The notes under the pieces: model-generated | Seen by the model: the letters and a program-made list of their open reading frames with translations, nothing else | The model's database searches: none | Told to the model about the DNA's origin: nothing | Shown: in pieces, positions 1 to 13,969 of the stretch | Position numbering within the stretch: position 1 is the stretch's first letter | Layout of the letters: each line of letters begins with the position of its first letter | Made by a program: the position numbers and the translations under genes | Origin: Primula veris | Lineage: Eukaryota > Streptophyta > Magnoliopsida > Ericales > Primulaceae | Direction of reading: 5' to 3' | NCBI GenBank assembly: GCA_963682055.1 | Contig: OY821740.1 | Span: forward strand, 42,676,795-42,740,794 | DNA: 64,000 nt

Positions 1-65
1 TAGATGAGCATCCTGGTGGGCCTAAGGTGTATCAGAAACTGAAAAAAGAAATTAATCCTTATTGA
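1..65 (+). CDS. 3' end of an unidentified protein-coding gene (partial)
   Basis: An open frame runs from the window edge to TGA at 63-65. It encodes about 20 residues with an EHPGGPKVYQKL core and ends in KKEINPY. The bases 'tag' at 1-3 could be a splice acceptor, making this the terminal exon with a split Asp codon. A T-rich stretch typical of a plant 3' UTR follows. The tail is too short for me to assign a family; the rest of the gene lies outside the window. Confidence 0.45.
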   Translation, partial: DEHPGGPKVYQKLKKEINPY

Positions 66-2747
66 AGATTTATAATTATTTTCCTTAGCCCAGTTTTGAT
101 TGTAATGTATGCATGCAGCCTTATCTGCATTCTTTTACAGAGAGCGCGTTAAGTATAGATGTTGGTCCAACAAGGAACCGTGTGTTAAGCCAATCATGAT
201 CTATATGTACACAAGAAATGTCGATATACTTGGTAGAGTTAGTTATTTTCCGGTCCGTTTACTATTACACTTGCTGTCTGATTAGATATATAGAACCTAC
301 GCCTTAGTATTTTCTTCGCAACATGAGTCGACATAAATTCGAGGAATGTTTCAGTTGATGTCTTTCATACATAATTTATTCTTTTCAATCGTCTTCCATC
401 TTTTTTCTTTTGTAATTGTTGGTACTGCAATTTTATACATTGGTTTGTCGTACTTGGCTAGTCAGGAAATTCTCCTTCTAGCTAGTTTTATCTTCTAAAA
501 GGATTAATCACTGTACTTTAACTTCGTCATTGTATTTGGGAGTCATCCGACATTTCTAAATTGTAAATTAACTAATAGCAAGGGGTATTGTTTGGGCATA
601 GTTTGGTTGCAAGGGTATTAGTCTCAGGAATATGTGAAAAGATGGTTGGACCAACTATGCTTCCAAATTAAACTTAGTAAATTTAACACTGTTAACCTCC
701 TGCATTACAAATTATAATCAATATGGGAACGGCTAAATCGCTATTTTCGTAAAAAAAAAATTGCACTATAAAAATTTGTTTTCCGAAAATTGGGGGGGGG
801 GGGGGGGGGGGGGTAGCCCCCGCTTGCGCCCGCCTAGCTCCTTCCTTGAACATAATCTCTAGTCTACATGGACGTATAGTCCAGACTGCAGAGTCCGGAC
901 ACAAATTGCTTTTTAAAATATGGAAGATATGTGAGATTTGGAAAATTGTCTATGCAGTGGACCTCTAATATCGGTCATCGGGGTAAGGAGAGGGCACAAA
1001 TTGCAAATTAGTACAAGTCTTAACGTGCAAGTAGTACTCCATATAGTATGCTATATAAAAAAAGAACTTAATTTGCATAGAAATGAAACTTTCAAATAAA
1101 TCTATACTTCTAAAGTGGTCTTTAGACTTCACCTTTTAGGTGGAGTCATAGTAGAAATGATTTCACACAAATAATTATGAAGTCTAAATTACTCATAAAA
1201 GTAGAATAGTACTTTTCTTTTTCCTACCTAACACACTAATATTAATGAAAACTTGAAATTATATATTCTCACCTTTATCAAATCAAATGCTCTTATAATT
1301 AAAAGATGTAATCTAGTGATCTAAGTACTACTCTCTTGAAATTTTTTGTCTGTAGTAATCAAACAGAAACCATCTAAACAATGAATATTCAATTAGTAAT
1401 TCAATAAAAACCAACAGTACAAAAATTCACATTGGTTTCTATCTTTTGTTTTATAGTTGATTTTCTAAAAAAAGAAAAAGAAAGATATGGCTAACTTTAG
1501 TTTAATAGTATAATAATATGACAGTTTAACAGTTGTCTTTTAACACTCTTTCTGAATCTATTTCAGTTCTGCGTGTGCTCTTTGTGACTAAATACACACA
1601 CTTTTTTCCTCTCTCTCACTAAATTTATTATTTATTTATTTCAAAATATGTCTCTTTATATTTCAACTATTCATTAATCAAGCCACAGTATTCAAATAGT
1701 AGCTTATAAGTAATAGTAGTACTAATTAGATCCAACTGTATTTTTTTTTCTCCTTTCTCACTCAATCCAACCTCAGGTCACTCTTTTCATTCCTCTCTCT
1801 CTTTTATTTTTTATTTTTTATCTGCTGATTTGTTTTCTTGATAGGATTTAGATTAAACTGGCTGTTAAGTACTTTTAATTACATGTTCTTATTAATTATT
1901 TAACAGCAACCAAGTATCTTAATAATAATCACATAATTACATTAGTTATGGGAATTGTTCTAGATTTAATCATGACTTTGCATGTATTAGCTGTTTTTTT
2001 ATTTGTTGTGTTTGGGTAATTAAAGGATTTGAAAACATGTAGATTTGGATATTTTGGTTAAATCTTAATTGGGAAAATTATGTTTTTAGTACAAAGTTAG
2101 TGACTTTTAAAATAAATCCTAAAATCCCGTTTAAGATTAGGTACGAATGATGCTCCCTTTGTGGGTAATTATGAAAGTATATATCCCCCAGAACGCCAAA
2201 TCGGTATTGATTCAATTTTTTTTTTATTCTTAGAATTTAATTGCCTTGTTAACTCATACAGTATATGATTCGTTTTGCCGTAAATTGTTGGTTTTGTTGG
2301 TTTGGTAGTTCATATGCTACCGCAATCTAACTTATACATTGTGAAATGATACAACTCTAATTCGATTACACAACTTAAAAGCTGGCTGTAGAAGTTGAGT
2401 AAAACTTTTCTCTCAATTCATTTTTGGAAAAAATTGATCATTGAGTACATACTTTGAGACTTGATTATCAAAAACATGAGGTTAATTTATTTTTTTAAGA
2501 TTAGGTACACATGCTTCCTATTCTTTCTCTTTGATTTATTGCCGATGCTCAATGATGCTACATTGATATGTACCGATTCTTAAATGAAAAGTATGTATTG
2601 AACAAATAGTTTCCCTTTTTTTTTGTCTGGTGACTACGAATCATCGCTCATCTTTCATATGTTAATTTGATTACCAATATCTAACTTCAGAGAGCTAGCT
2701 TCTCACTGTTAAGTGATACTAAAACAGGCCCTTAATAACGAACTGAT
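66..2747. other. Intergenic region, UTRs and promoter
   Basis: No coding region is supported here. The first few hundred bases are probably the 3' UTR of the upstream gene. A 22-base G homopolymer lies at 792-813. CT-rich stretches at about 1600-1620 and 1740-1810 resemble a plant 5' leader. A good acceptor, 'ctaacttcag' ending at 2690, lies upstream of the ATG at 2748, so the next gene may have a 5'-UTR intron; no donor could be fixed. Confidence 0.4.
792..813. repeat. G22 homopolymer
   Basis: An uninterrupted run of 22 G on the + strand, followed by a short C-rich stretch (tagccccc, then cgcccgcc). Such a run is rare in AT-rich plant DNA and prone to sequencing-length error. Confidence 0.9.
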
Positions 2748-3586
2748 ATGGGTAAAGTAAGAGGAAAATGGAAAAAGCAGGTGACAGTGTCCACTCATGA
2801 AAATCCTGTAAGCAGTGAGGAGAAGAAGATAACATTGAAGAGAAGAGGAAGGCCACTTAAGGTTTTGAAAAAGAAAACCGAGGAAAAAGAAGAAACCAAG
2901 AAGATTGAGTCGGTTATTGACAATGTAAGGTTCTATTTGTTTTCTTTTAATGCTTGAGTTTTTAGTACCAGTTCTGATTTTCGCATCACGAACAAAATTC
3001 GAGAAATTCACTTGGCTTTAATTTTGTGTTTAAAAATTATAAAAAACTTTCTGTACATGTGCGAAAAAAGTGACCTTTTTTGAAACTATGAGTAGAAGCA
3101 AATCCTGAAAATAAATTTATGATATGTTTCTAATCTTGTATCCAGCTCATTCGTCTTCTAATTTTCTGGTTTAAAGCAAAAGGCTGTCATGTATGAGATA
3201 ACTCATTCCATTCATGATGATTGGATTTCATATAAAAATAGATCTCGGAATGTAACAACTAACAACTCTGTTTCTCTTAGCCCGAATTTTTTGAAAACTT
3301 TTGAAGTTAATTATTTGGGATACCCTGTTTTTAGCATTGTTCTTATCAAAGAGCCATAATCAGGCATAACCTAAGAAGTTCTATCTCTAACTAGGTTGCT
3401 GAAGAAAATGAGAAGAAGAGAAAGAGATCTTCAGAAACAAAGGTAAGTGTAGAGTCTTCTGAACAGGAACCAAGTGCTACAACAGATAGTTCAGTGAAAT
3501 TTACGGGGTTTAGACAAAGTGGAAGCCGGAGAAAAAACAAGCCCCGGAGAGCTGCTGTGGTTGGTGTGGAGTGCTATTGCTATTAA
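2748..3586 (+). CDS. Small basic AT-hook-like nuclear protein, two exons
   Basis: Exon 1 is 2748-2924 and exon 2 is 3395-3586. Donor GTAAGG and acceptor CTAG join them in phase 0 for a protein of 122 residues ending VECYCY before TAA. Residues 31-38 are KRRGRPLK, an RGRP core typical of minor-groove AT-hooks. The protein is rich in Lys and Glu, and a basic C-terminal stretch (GFRQSGSRRKNKPRRAA) resembles small plant AT-hook proteins of unknown role, so chromatin binding in the nucleus is an inference. Exon 2 contains a perfect donor-like AAG/GTAAGT at 3440-3448, which could allow alternative splicing. The gene is convergent with the G-patch gene. Confidence 0.75.
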
Positions 3587-5256
3587 GTTGTCAATTTAAA
3601 TCATTCATGGTTTTTTTAATTCCCTTTTCCGATTGGTAATTCAGTTGCTCTGGAGCTTTATGTCTTTGAGTATTTTGAAATATGAAATGCGAAAATTGCA
3701 GTGATTTTTCAATTCTGGGGCTTGAATGTTCTATGGTCACCTGTGATTGCTTGTAGCTTTCACCAGCGATTTTCTTTTGTTTGGTTCGTTTTGTTTTTGT
3801 TTATTGTTTCACACTCAAAAAAACGTAGAAGCAGATGTGGGTACCAAACCACCACTTGGTTCTGTTATCATTTATTTGATGTTTCGCTGTTTTCTTAGGC
3901 AGCTCTTTTGTGCTATGGGATTGTAAGTATGTTGAGGGGTACAATGTCGCATTTATCGTATAACTGCAAGTGTTGTCTTGAATAGACATTGATGTTTGAT
4001 GCAAACACTTTTAGGCCACAGAGTAAGACTTAATTTGTTTAGAGAAGTGGATACACAATTATGTACGAAGATACGCAATCAAAAAGTAATATTATATTTC
4101 TCTAGCCACTGAATGCTCCTGGCATGAAAAATACTTTTCTACCTTGAAGAGCGAGTATCAAATTGGTTCACACGGCAATCTGAGCATAATTCATTTAGCG
4201 GGTATGACAAATAAAAATTACTCGAGGGATTTACGTATCTCACATACTTGGCAGTGATTCCGATTAATTCTTAGGCCTAGAAGTAAAGATAGCGGAAGCT
4301 TGCAAATAGATTTGTTAAAACAATCCAAGTTCACGGCAGGAGTTACAAGGCTACGTCTACCACACAATGCACTATTGTTGTTTTCAAATTTGGAGAGCAT
4401 GAAAAATCAGAATAAATACATCTAAGCTTGAGCTGTTCCAACAACCCAATTAACTTCGTTACCAGAAAAATACAATCACAAACAACAAATGTAGACATAC
4501 AAATGATACAAACATGCTAATTAAATATAGCATTTAAACTCCTCATGCACCTTTTATTTCTGGAAAACAATTCAACTAATGCCTGATAACATATGAAAAC
4601 CCACTAATAGTCAGCTAATAGTTTACTTGTAGGACAGCAGCCAATCAATTCCATAGCACTTTGTGGGGTTTCAATGATGCCACCTCATCCGGGTCCGACT
4701 CAGATATCACAGCCTGCTAATAATCAGTATTCCGGTGAGTGATCTGTTGAGCAACACAACGAATTACAAGGTTTTGCTTGGAATGTATACGGGTCACGTT
4801 TAGCAGGCTTATCATAGTTGGTCTATTATGTATGGAAAAAACATTCTAAGACAGATTGTCAGAACCTTGTACAACTTAGATTGGCAAAACCTTATAAACA
4901 AGATGTTATTTGTTTCAGATTATAACTTTTACGGTGTAAAGAAAACAATCTTGATTTCTCAGCTAACAAGCTACAAAAAGAACCTAATTGGCTAATTGAG
5001 GGGTTCAGCCATAAAACTCAGAAAAAATGAGGCCAACGAAAAAAAAAAAGTTGATGAAAGAGGTAAATGTGTGATCATATAGTCGACAGTACATGCATGC
5101 TTAGTCATTGTCATATAGTCACTAGGTTCAGCATAAGAAGTTTCACCTCTTCAGTATAGTGTGGCACGTCAATTTGATCTATAGTGTGGCACGTCATCTC
5201 CTTCATAAGGTGGTGGTGTTGAACAAATTGGTGAAATTAGAAATAACAAATGCCCT
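3587..5256. other. Intergenic region between two convergent genes
   Basis: This holds the 3' UTRs of the AT-hook gene (+) and the G-patch gene (-). Short open frames here show no family signature. A 17-bp direct repeat (core GTGGCACGTCA) occurs at 5155-5171 and 5180-5196, in what should be the 3' UTR of the minus-strand gene. Confidence 0.6.
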
Positions 5257-8200
5257 TCAATGGTCATCTTCATTTATTCCAGGGCAGTTAGATAAAAGTG
5301 CTTCTATAGATTCATACTGAAACAAAAGAGAGAACGATTTCTTACCAACGAAAATGACAAAAGCAATATATTTGGAAAGCTTTTGAAATGCTTAAGTTGT
5401 AAATTTCTTTTATTGTTACTTACCCGATAACCACAAAAAAGGCAGTACTTATATTCCTCTCTCAACCTCGTCAATATTTCGAGCAAATCCTGCATATGTG
5501 CTCAGTTTAATCAACATTGTAGGTCTTTATTTAAAAGAAAGTGAAAGAGCTACAGCTACACAAGGCTTTGAAATGAAGCCGTGAAGGTAATGCTGTTTTT
5601 TCATATGATTACGTGTGTTGAACACACACTAGCTCTTGGTTAAAGGAGTTTTCATTCACAATAATAAGAATGAAGGGGTTTGCTACCTTATCTTGTGATA
5701 TCTATGACTTAATATCCTGTTATTCTACAAGATAGAAAATAGGCCTAGATTGGTATAAAACGAGAAGAAATTTAACATTTGCTTAATTGTAAAGGGCTCG
5801 ATGCAGCAATATTGTCTAACAATTTGACCCTAAGAGGGTGAAATAAACTAAAACCCCGTGTAGCCGGCATTATTTAATTAGGGAAAAGGCTAACGTCAGC
5901 TAAGTGCAAAGCTTCATTCGAAAGAACAGAAGTCTTGAAAGCATGGAGTCTCAATGTCCATTGACGTAATTAAAAGCAAAATTTGAAAGAATGTCCAGCT
6001 TCATTTCTACATATCACAAACATTCAGAATATCTTAGACCAGCCGAGCACAATAGTGAAGCAGAAAACATACTTGAAGCTATATAGTAAAGAACTAGATG
6101 CTTAAAAATTAGGTTAACAAATTACCAAACATTTCGTTACTCAAGCTCCTCGAATGAGAGGAACATAAAGCCTAACTTAACTCTTCAACTTCTCTTTATA
6201 AACTAGGTCCTCTGCTCTATGCAAAATCATGTCATTGACACAACTCTAATTTAATGATTGATTACGCAATATTAGATCCCTGGGTATGGAATAATAAAAA
6301 ACTGATCTTGCATAAAAGAAAAATACCAGTTGTGTACATAATCAAAACATCCACAGCCAATAACTCGGCTACTTTGGAAAGATTTCCATGTTTAAACTTA
6401 GAAGTGATATATTGCATAACAAAGAGCTAGCACGATAAGATTAAGAAAACCTAAACTCCAAGATCTTAGCTCAAATTTTGTCATCTTTAACTTGGTAGGC
6501 ACGATGGTCTGCATCCTCTCGTATGCAATAACCAGTGTGGACGCACAAGTTGTATAAAAGCAAACCATGTTACTAACTTCCAGTATGCAATAACCAAACA
6601 CTTCATTTGCATCCTCTCGTTAATAGACACACAATTGATAAAATCGTTTACATAGATTTATTTTACTAATTGTGAGCTTTTTAATTTAACAAATAAGAAC
6701 TACAAAGATACAAATATACGATTATTAATAACAATATATAAGAGAAACAAAACAATCTGTTATTTGATCCTAAAAATTTGAAACTGCGTTCATCAGGACA
6801 AAGTTCTATGTTTGAACATCAAGCCTATCGTATACAAGAGATAATAATAGAGTAAAACAAAACTATTGGAACAATATACAGAGAAAGAAACATGTACCTC
6901 ATCTTTGGATTTTCCAATCTAGATTTTAATACATGTCCTTAAATGCAAAGACATGCAGCTACTTCACTCAAACGTGAGCTTTATATGTTCTGTAGCGGCA
7001 TAGCGCATCAAAATCGTTTAAAAACGTAGGTTTTTTGAGCTTTTCAGCAAAGAGATTTTCTTGATCTACAGGAGTAAAGGCAAACTTTTAGGAAGCTTTG
7101 AAGCGAGTTGTTCACGCCAGCGGGATACAATTATATTAAAATTTTGAACCATTTGGAAACAGAAACTTGGTCTACCGTGGAGTAAAATACAATCCCAACT
7201 CAAATAAGATGAGTTTGAAGTATAAAATATAGATATTGGTTGATCTTGTCTAAAACTTGTATAGTAGTAGTGTTTTAAGCCCATTGAACGCAATCGCTCA
7301 ATAATTAATCAGGCAACTGAATCCAGTAGACTGTATATGCAAAACAAGCAGGGAAAATTAAAGCTTAACAGATACAACCAAAAAAGCACTTCTGAGTTTG
7401 TTTTATTGCAGTATTTGAACTCAGTTTTTATTTCCAACTACGTATTTCACTGTCCAACTTGTAAGTTGATTTTTCTGCTTTCCTAGACTAAATAAGTTAG
7501 AATAAGCTGTATTAACCCAATTTTTTCAGTCAAAATCGATATTTGCTCTGCTAACGACATACAACATAAAAAGTACTACAATCAAATAAACAAAAATATA
7601 CATTGTTGGTTAAAGGGTCATAAAAGCTGGATTAACGGAATAAAATCAAACAATAAGACAGAAACGTATTTCTTAAATCTCGACCAAAATGTACTATAAT
7701 TAACTGCAAACATATATTACCTCCTCCTAAGATATTTGTTTCGCTAACAAAATACACATAAAAAAGCACTACAATCGAATAAAATAAAAGTATTGATTGT
7801 TGGTTAAACGGTCGTAAAAGCTGGATTAACGGAATAAAACCAAACAATAAAACTTCGTTTGATTTCTCAAATCTCGACCAAAATGCAGTATAATAAACTG
7901 CAAACATATATTACCTCCTCGGTGATCACCTCTTCCTCTTCCTCCTCGTCCCCTCCCTCCTCCTCCACGGCCACAGCCACCTCCCTCCCCTCCAACTGAT
8001 CCAAAACACCCTTCGCCTTCCCAAAATTCACCCGAACCCTCTTCTCTCTCCACTGCTCTTTCCGCCTCAACTCAAACTCCCTAACCATATCCTCCTCCCT
8101 CACTCTCCCCCTCTCCTCCGCCTCCCTCTCCCTCCTCCTCCTCTCCTCCCTTGGGTCCTCCCTCCCGACCCCAGCCCTACTCCTCCTTATCTCCACACCC

Positions 8201-8599
8201 ACCGGCTCTGCCCGACCTGACCCATCTTTGCCCAATGCCTGACCGGGCTCGTAACCCATCTGTTTAAGGAGCTTGAACCCGATGTTCGAATCGGGAATAG
8301 CGGATTTGTTTATGTTTTCTAGGGTTTTCTTGTCTTCTTGTTCTTGGTCTCTCTCTCTCTTGAGTTTTAGTGTTTGTTGCCAGTTTTGGGATTTGGGTTT
8401 CTTCTTTTTTGAGGTTTGAGTTGGATTAATTTGCACCTGAACAAGCAGTTTAAAATAAATAAAAGAAAAAAGGATAATAAATATATATGTGTGTAGTATG
8501 TATGAATGTAAATACCTTTTTGGAGAGAATAGGGGCTTCGGAGGTTAGGAACTGAGAAAGGTCACCCATGTAATCATCTTCTTCTTCTTCTTTCGCCAT
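5257..8599 (-). CDS. GPATCH11: G-patch domain protein, GPATCH11 type, four exons
   Basis: Exons on the minus strand are 8599-8516, 8436-7915, 5489-5424 and 5316-5257, all joining in phase 0 at GT-AG sites, for 243 residues. ATG at 8597-8599 opens an acidic MAKEEEED start. Residues about 75-125 form a G-patch (GFKLLKQMGYEPGQALGK, then a Gly-rich turn), the module that binds and stimulates DEAH-box RNA helicases. Next come an Arg/Glu-rich helix and an acidic run. The C-terminus, residues 203-243, is the DUF4187-type tail of this family: REEYKYCLFCGYR, then ALLSNCPG, ending DDH, with Cys218, Cys221 and Cys235 as possible metal ligands. A role in RNA processing or at centromeres is known only for relatives. 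The 2.4-kb second intron holds a tandem duplication. The two short last exons were found by homology to the family tail. Confidence 0.88.
7537..7924. repeat. 194-bp tandem duplication in intron 2 of the G-patch gene
   Basis: Units 7537-7730 and 7731-7924 align with a constant offset of 194 bases. Anchors include 'aaaagctggattaacgg', 'tctcgaccaaaatg' and 'catatattacctcctc'. The units differ at scattered positions. The exon-2 donor with its six preceding exonic bases is present in both, at 7911-7920 and 7717-7726, so a decoy donor lies 194 bases inside the intron. Confidence 0.85.
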
Positions 8600-11500
8600 T
8601 AATGTTATATTTGATATTTAGCTGTATTTTCTTCTACTCCATTAACTAAATGGTAAATGTACAAAATTAAATAAAGTGGACTATTCAAAATGTAGCAACT
8701 TATCAAAATAAAAATTAAAATGTATCATTTTGACGTGACTTATCAAAACACTACTTTTAGTAACCCGGTGCAAATTATTTTGGTGGTCGTGTCAATCAAT
8801 ATGATTTGTATTTTGAATTAAAATTTTATTGTAGTTATTTTATTTATTTATTAATGTGGTAGTATTTTTTAGTGGACACAACCTCAACTTTAACTTTAAT
8901 TTATCGGGGTTCATGATAGTGTTCATATTATTATAACTTTTGTGGTATTATGCTATTTAATATACTACATGTACAAATGAACAAGGAATCTAGTATTTAG
9001 CCTTTGCTATCGTGTTTTTTCTTCTTCAAAATCAACCATAAAAACTTTGATTATTAAGGATGTACTTTTACATAATATTTTAAAAGACACAACACATATT
9101 CTATATTGAAATAGGTCGTCTAAAATATAATCATGTCTAATTCTACTTAATCATGGATAACCAATATAATCTCGTCTAATTTGTTAGGCTCCACATATTC
9201 TTACGTATCGAGTATTTTTTGACTTAGCTCGACTTTTAATAAATTGAGTTTGACACCATTTTTTATTTTTTATTAATGAGTGGCATATATTTTTTTTTAA
9301 ATATTTAAAAATACAAGTGATTTTTACTTATTTGAACTTGTAAGTGACTTTTAAAATATCTAAGGCACATTTAATTTGGGAATTTTTATTTTGCCAAGTT
9401 TTATGTAAAAAAAAACCCTAAAAATTTCGAGTTTCTCTGCTTGTGATCTTTTTAAGTTTTTTTACCCAAAAGCTGGTGTTGTAAAAGCTAACATACAAAA
9501 TTCTCGTAGTTTTGTTAAGTAAAAAGTTAATAGGACTTAACAAAAGATGCAGTTGCCAAACATGCACATTAGTTCAAACCTAAGTTTTAGTTTAATTTCC
9601 GAAATAGATGGGAAATTATTACATGTCCTTGTAATCGACTGTCGATCTATCGAGTATTTCAGTTTATAAGACGGTGAAAGTGGCACCGACATCTTTGTTG
9701 AGAGGCTATCATTTCACCTCGCTAGACTCCGCTAGAGAAACTTTTTGTACATGGAAACTTCTTGTTTGAGACAAATATGACTACTGGAGTACATATATAT
9801 GCCTCACCAAATTAAGTTGATCTACCTGAGTAATACACCGATATTTTCACAAAGTCCTTACGTACATATCTATTGTAGATGTAGTCACCTCTCCAATACG
9901 GCTATATGGTCAATTAAATTGATAAGCTCTTTGTTTATCAGATTGTTGTATGCTGACTCTGTCAGTTGTTGCATCATAATTCATATGGATACAACTTACA
10001 AGTAGTATATACTTGTCACTTAGTATGACCGTATGACACATTCTAACTTTCTGGAATAATGAAAGAAAGATCATGTCGCACTATCAACTTTGGAAGCGGA
10101 GTATACCGCAAATGTCAGTTCTTTGACTCGGATACTTTTGACGAGATAACAGTAGGTGACTTGGCTTCAGATTGCAATTCAATAAGTTCATTGAACTTTT
10201 ACGGCAACACAAACATTTACCAACATCGAGTCAAAATAATTTTCAACAACCAAGAACCGAATTCAATCATCTTTTAGAAATGGTGACGGACTCGAGTATA
10301 CGTCTCAAATATATTAGCACTAAAATGTAATTGGAGGTCATATAGCTAATTTTGTCACAAAACCAAACGATATGCATGTTTATTAAAGAGAGACTATAAA
10401 ACGCGACAATTGCTTACTACCACAAAAGTGCATGTACTTAACCTTAATGAAGAGGTGAATAAACAATTGTTTGGTAGTATAATTTTATTTAATAATGCAT
10501 GCAGTGTAAATTAACTCAAAGCATAACCAAATGAGCTACGTTCTACGATTACGAAGACTGAGTTGTGCAATCTATATGTAACTATAATAGTTTATGTTTT
10601 ATCATTCTTGTTCGTATTCATTTACTTAGTCTAAAAGGAAGTCGATTCCTAGAGCAACTATTATTTTTTAAGTAATCTGAGCAAATAATTAATTAGTTAC
10701 ATATACTTTTTGTTTTTTGTTTTAATTAATAATTTTTATTTAATCAAGACAAGTCCAAATTAGATAAACGACTACGCAGAACTACCAATGTAAAAGTATT
10801 TGTTCTACTTCTAGCTAGCTTCGGCAGCCAAAGAGTTTGCCCGTACATTCGATGTTGTCGAATCCCAAATGAAGCTCGAGTTGCGATCCTCTTGAAGCCC
10901 CCTTAATCCCAAATGAAGCTTGAGTTGTGATCCAATGAGTAGTATAGGTACTATCTCACACGGGGAAGCCACGCTATATATATATATTCTTTCTATTGTT
11001 GGCCTTTATGCATGTATTTTTTTCTATAATTCTATGTATATAAATATAGGACTAAATACGTCATATGTGCTCCCATCCCATCCTTACTTTCATCAAATGC
11101 CAGTTCTGCCAAAACTCTATCACTATATCTGTGTGTGCATTTAAGTCTGGAGTCGTTTAGTGAAACGAAACTTGCCCTTTTTATGGAGAAAAAGCACAAA
11201 TACCTAACACCGGGACTTGGAAAAGTTTGTTCCAAATAGAAGTTCCTTAAATAAGTAGTACTAAGTAAAAACATTGTATCTTTACATATAGAATATATAT
11301 ATATATATATTCCTCCCAATTTGTACAAATCAATTAAATTTATGTTTCCTAAGCATTGGCATGATTAAGCCCAATAATTGTTGGTAACAAAAGTGTCAAG
11401 TTATTTGACGAGCTAAATTAAGTCACAGTGATCAGGGGCAATAGTTTGGCAAAAGAGACTATAATTAACAGTACACCAACTATTAACTGTAAATGCTTGT

Positions 11501-13969
11501 ACAGGAAATTACTCGGAAACTAATTCAAAAGGAGCATATATTTGGCCATTTGGACTTACAAACAAATTTTTGGTTATGAAGACTATAACTGAGAGTGTTC
11601 AAATTTAATTAACCGATTAAAAGTACTATATTTTATTAAATTTATTACCTCTTATTCGTAATTAGTGTAACGCGGTAGATGTAAAACACTAACACTGTCA
11701 AAAAGTAAGTGGGCTCAAACCATGTAAAACACTAAAACAATTCGTTTTTGGATAAGAAGATCTCCCATTGTTTGCCTTATTTCTTGTCATTTTTGCTAGA
11801 AAGCGATCTTACGTGCCGTTTTACACAGTTCTCTTGCATATTTTTCCTTTTATCCTACAGCATCATAAAAAATAGTCTTAACAAATTATTGCATTTTCCC
11901 ACACATTTTTTTTTTGCCTACAAGCAACGCAAATTTGTTCCAAAAGTAATCAGAAGTAAATTACAAAAGTTAATTGAACGTAATGTTAGTCTTTTAGGAC
12001 CAACATATGATGTTGATTCTGTTAATTGATAGAATTAAAGTGTTGATCCAACCAATAGGAGTAGGTGGTGGCAGTCCCTATCTCCTTTATTCATTTTATT
12101 GCCTTAGTGTGACACCTACTTAAAAAATATGTTATTGTTTAACTAATTTACCTTCGAGGATGCTTTACCTAATCCATCCTAATTATTTGTCTTTTCCATT
12201 TACTTTCATCCGAAAGTCTCTCTCTCTCTATTCGAATAGAAATAACCATCATAAACAAACCAAAATGAAACCATTTCAACAACTTGTAAATAAATATTCT
12301 GATAAAGCATGCATGTATATATATACCGACACATTCATTGAGAGTCACACGGAGAGAGAGGAACTCGTTCTTTTCACTTTCTTGCCGACGAGCTAAAGAC
12401 GCTTAGTTGCTTATCGCATATAATCATGGGTGAAGCGAAAAATCAAAAATAGACTGTGCCGAATCTGCATAAAACTTAGGGTTAAGTGGAAAATTAAATC
12501 ATGGTGTGACAAATTTATCACATTTTTAATAAACTTTAGTAAAACTACATCATAAAAATTGAAAAAATCACAATCAATTAAGTTGTGAGGTTGTCACGGC
12601 CCGGCCTGATGGTCACCACTTAAACTTCGGTCTTACATATAATTGCTTGGTTAGGTATGTCTTGCGTCTTGCGTTGCCGGCAGGCAATTGAGCACATTTA
12701 AAGAACTGAGATTCGGAAAATATTCTTGACACAAAATAATAAATGATACTACTCCATATTTACCAGATTATCCATAGCAACAGTCAACTGAAGCAAATAA
12801 ATGGAGCTAAAAGAGGTGAATCAAAGGACAAGTTTGTGTAGTAAAAAAAAATGTGGCTCTTAAATATAATGCGGCCGTTTAAAAATACTAGATTTGTCAA
12901 GGAAAGAAGGAAGATGTTTCATGTTTTCTTTTTCCAATGTGATTTCCTTAAATTTTTTATGTGTAATTGATTATCTGTACTAAGTATGATATATATATAT
13001 ATATCCTTTATTATCTGAACCAAATAAGAATTTTCTTTGGAATTTTTAGTTCGGGCTAACACTTTATATCAAATAAATTTCAAAATGTTTTTTCTGTCTC
13101 ATCAAACGTTTGATGAATGTATCGTTATCGATATATGAGACTACTGTATGCATCCCTTATAACTATGTGCACTATTGCACGATTAGAGTAAACGGCTAAT
13201 TGTATTGAGAGTTCAATTGCATGTAAAAATAAAAAAGTTAATTTTCCCCATCATTAATTTAAAAAATGTGAAAGCCTTCTATAAATTTATTTATTTTGTT
13301 TTTATATCACTTGGTGTGTTAATGGAACATAATAGAATATTTATAGCGCCCCCCACAGAGATAGAACATTCGCACAAGATCTCTTCGTTAGTTGTGGGAA
13401 TAATAAGCACGAATTGACGTATTGTTTCTAAATTATAGTTGGAGACTCCATCAATAACACAAACCCTATCATAAAGCTTTCAGACGGATCGTAGGGAGAA
13501 AGTGAACCAAATGATAAACAGAATTCTCTACTCAAATTAAAAAATTCAAAATCTTTGAATTTAGAACCGACCAGTTATGAGACCGATTGATCCAATAAGT
13601 CTTTTTTTTTTTAGTGTGGGGCTTGAAATTAATTAGATATTTTTTATATATTTTTTTTTAGATATTAATTAGACTTCTCAGATGAATTTTGCAGCAGGAA
13701 AGTATTTAACAAGAATACTAATTTTTTGCAACATTTTTTTTATACTATGTTTTGTTTAAGGCCCAACTACATGTAATTTTCAAAAGTTGCAGCCGCCTAT
13801 AATATTAGTTAAATCACAGGATAAAGCCCTCTAACAACGCGCAGACTTTTGTTGAAACTGTGAACTGACACGTGTCGTCATGGTCAACTATTGTGACACT
13901 ACGTCTTGATAATTTGTACGTGCTGTACAAGTCATATGCACAAATTTGTACATGAGAGATTCGTAACTC

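Noticed and set aside
7826..8053. Gly-rich minus-strand frame
   Set aside because: It is a shadow of the Arg/Glu-rich exon 2 of the G-patch gene in another frame.
10059..10277. 72-residue + strand frame in intergenic DNA
   Set aside because: No recognisable domain, splice sites or flanking gene structure; composition fits chance.
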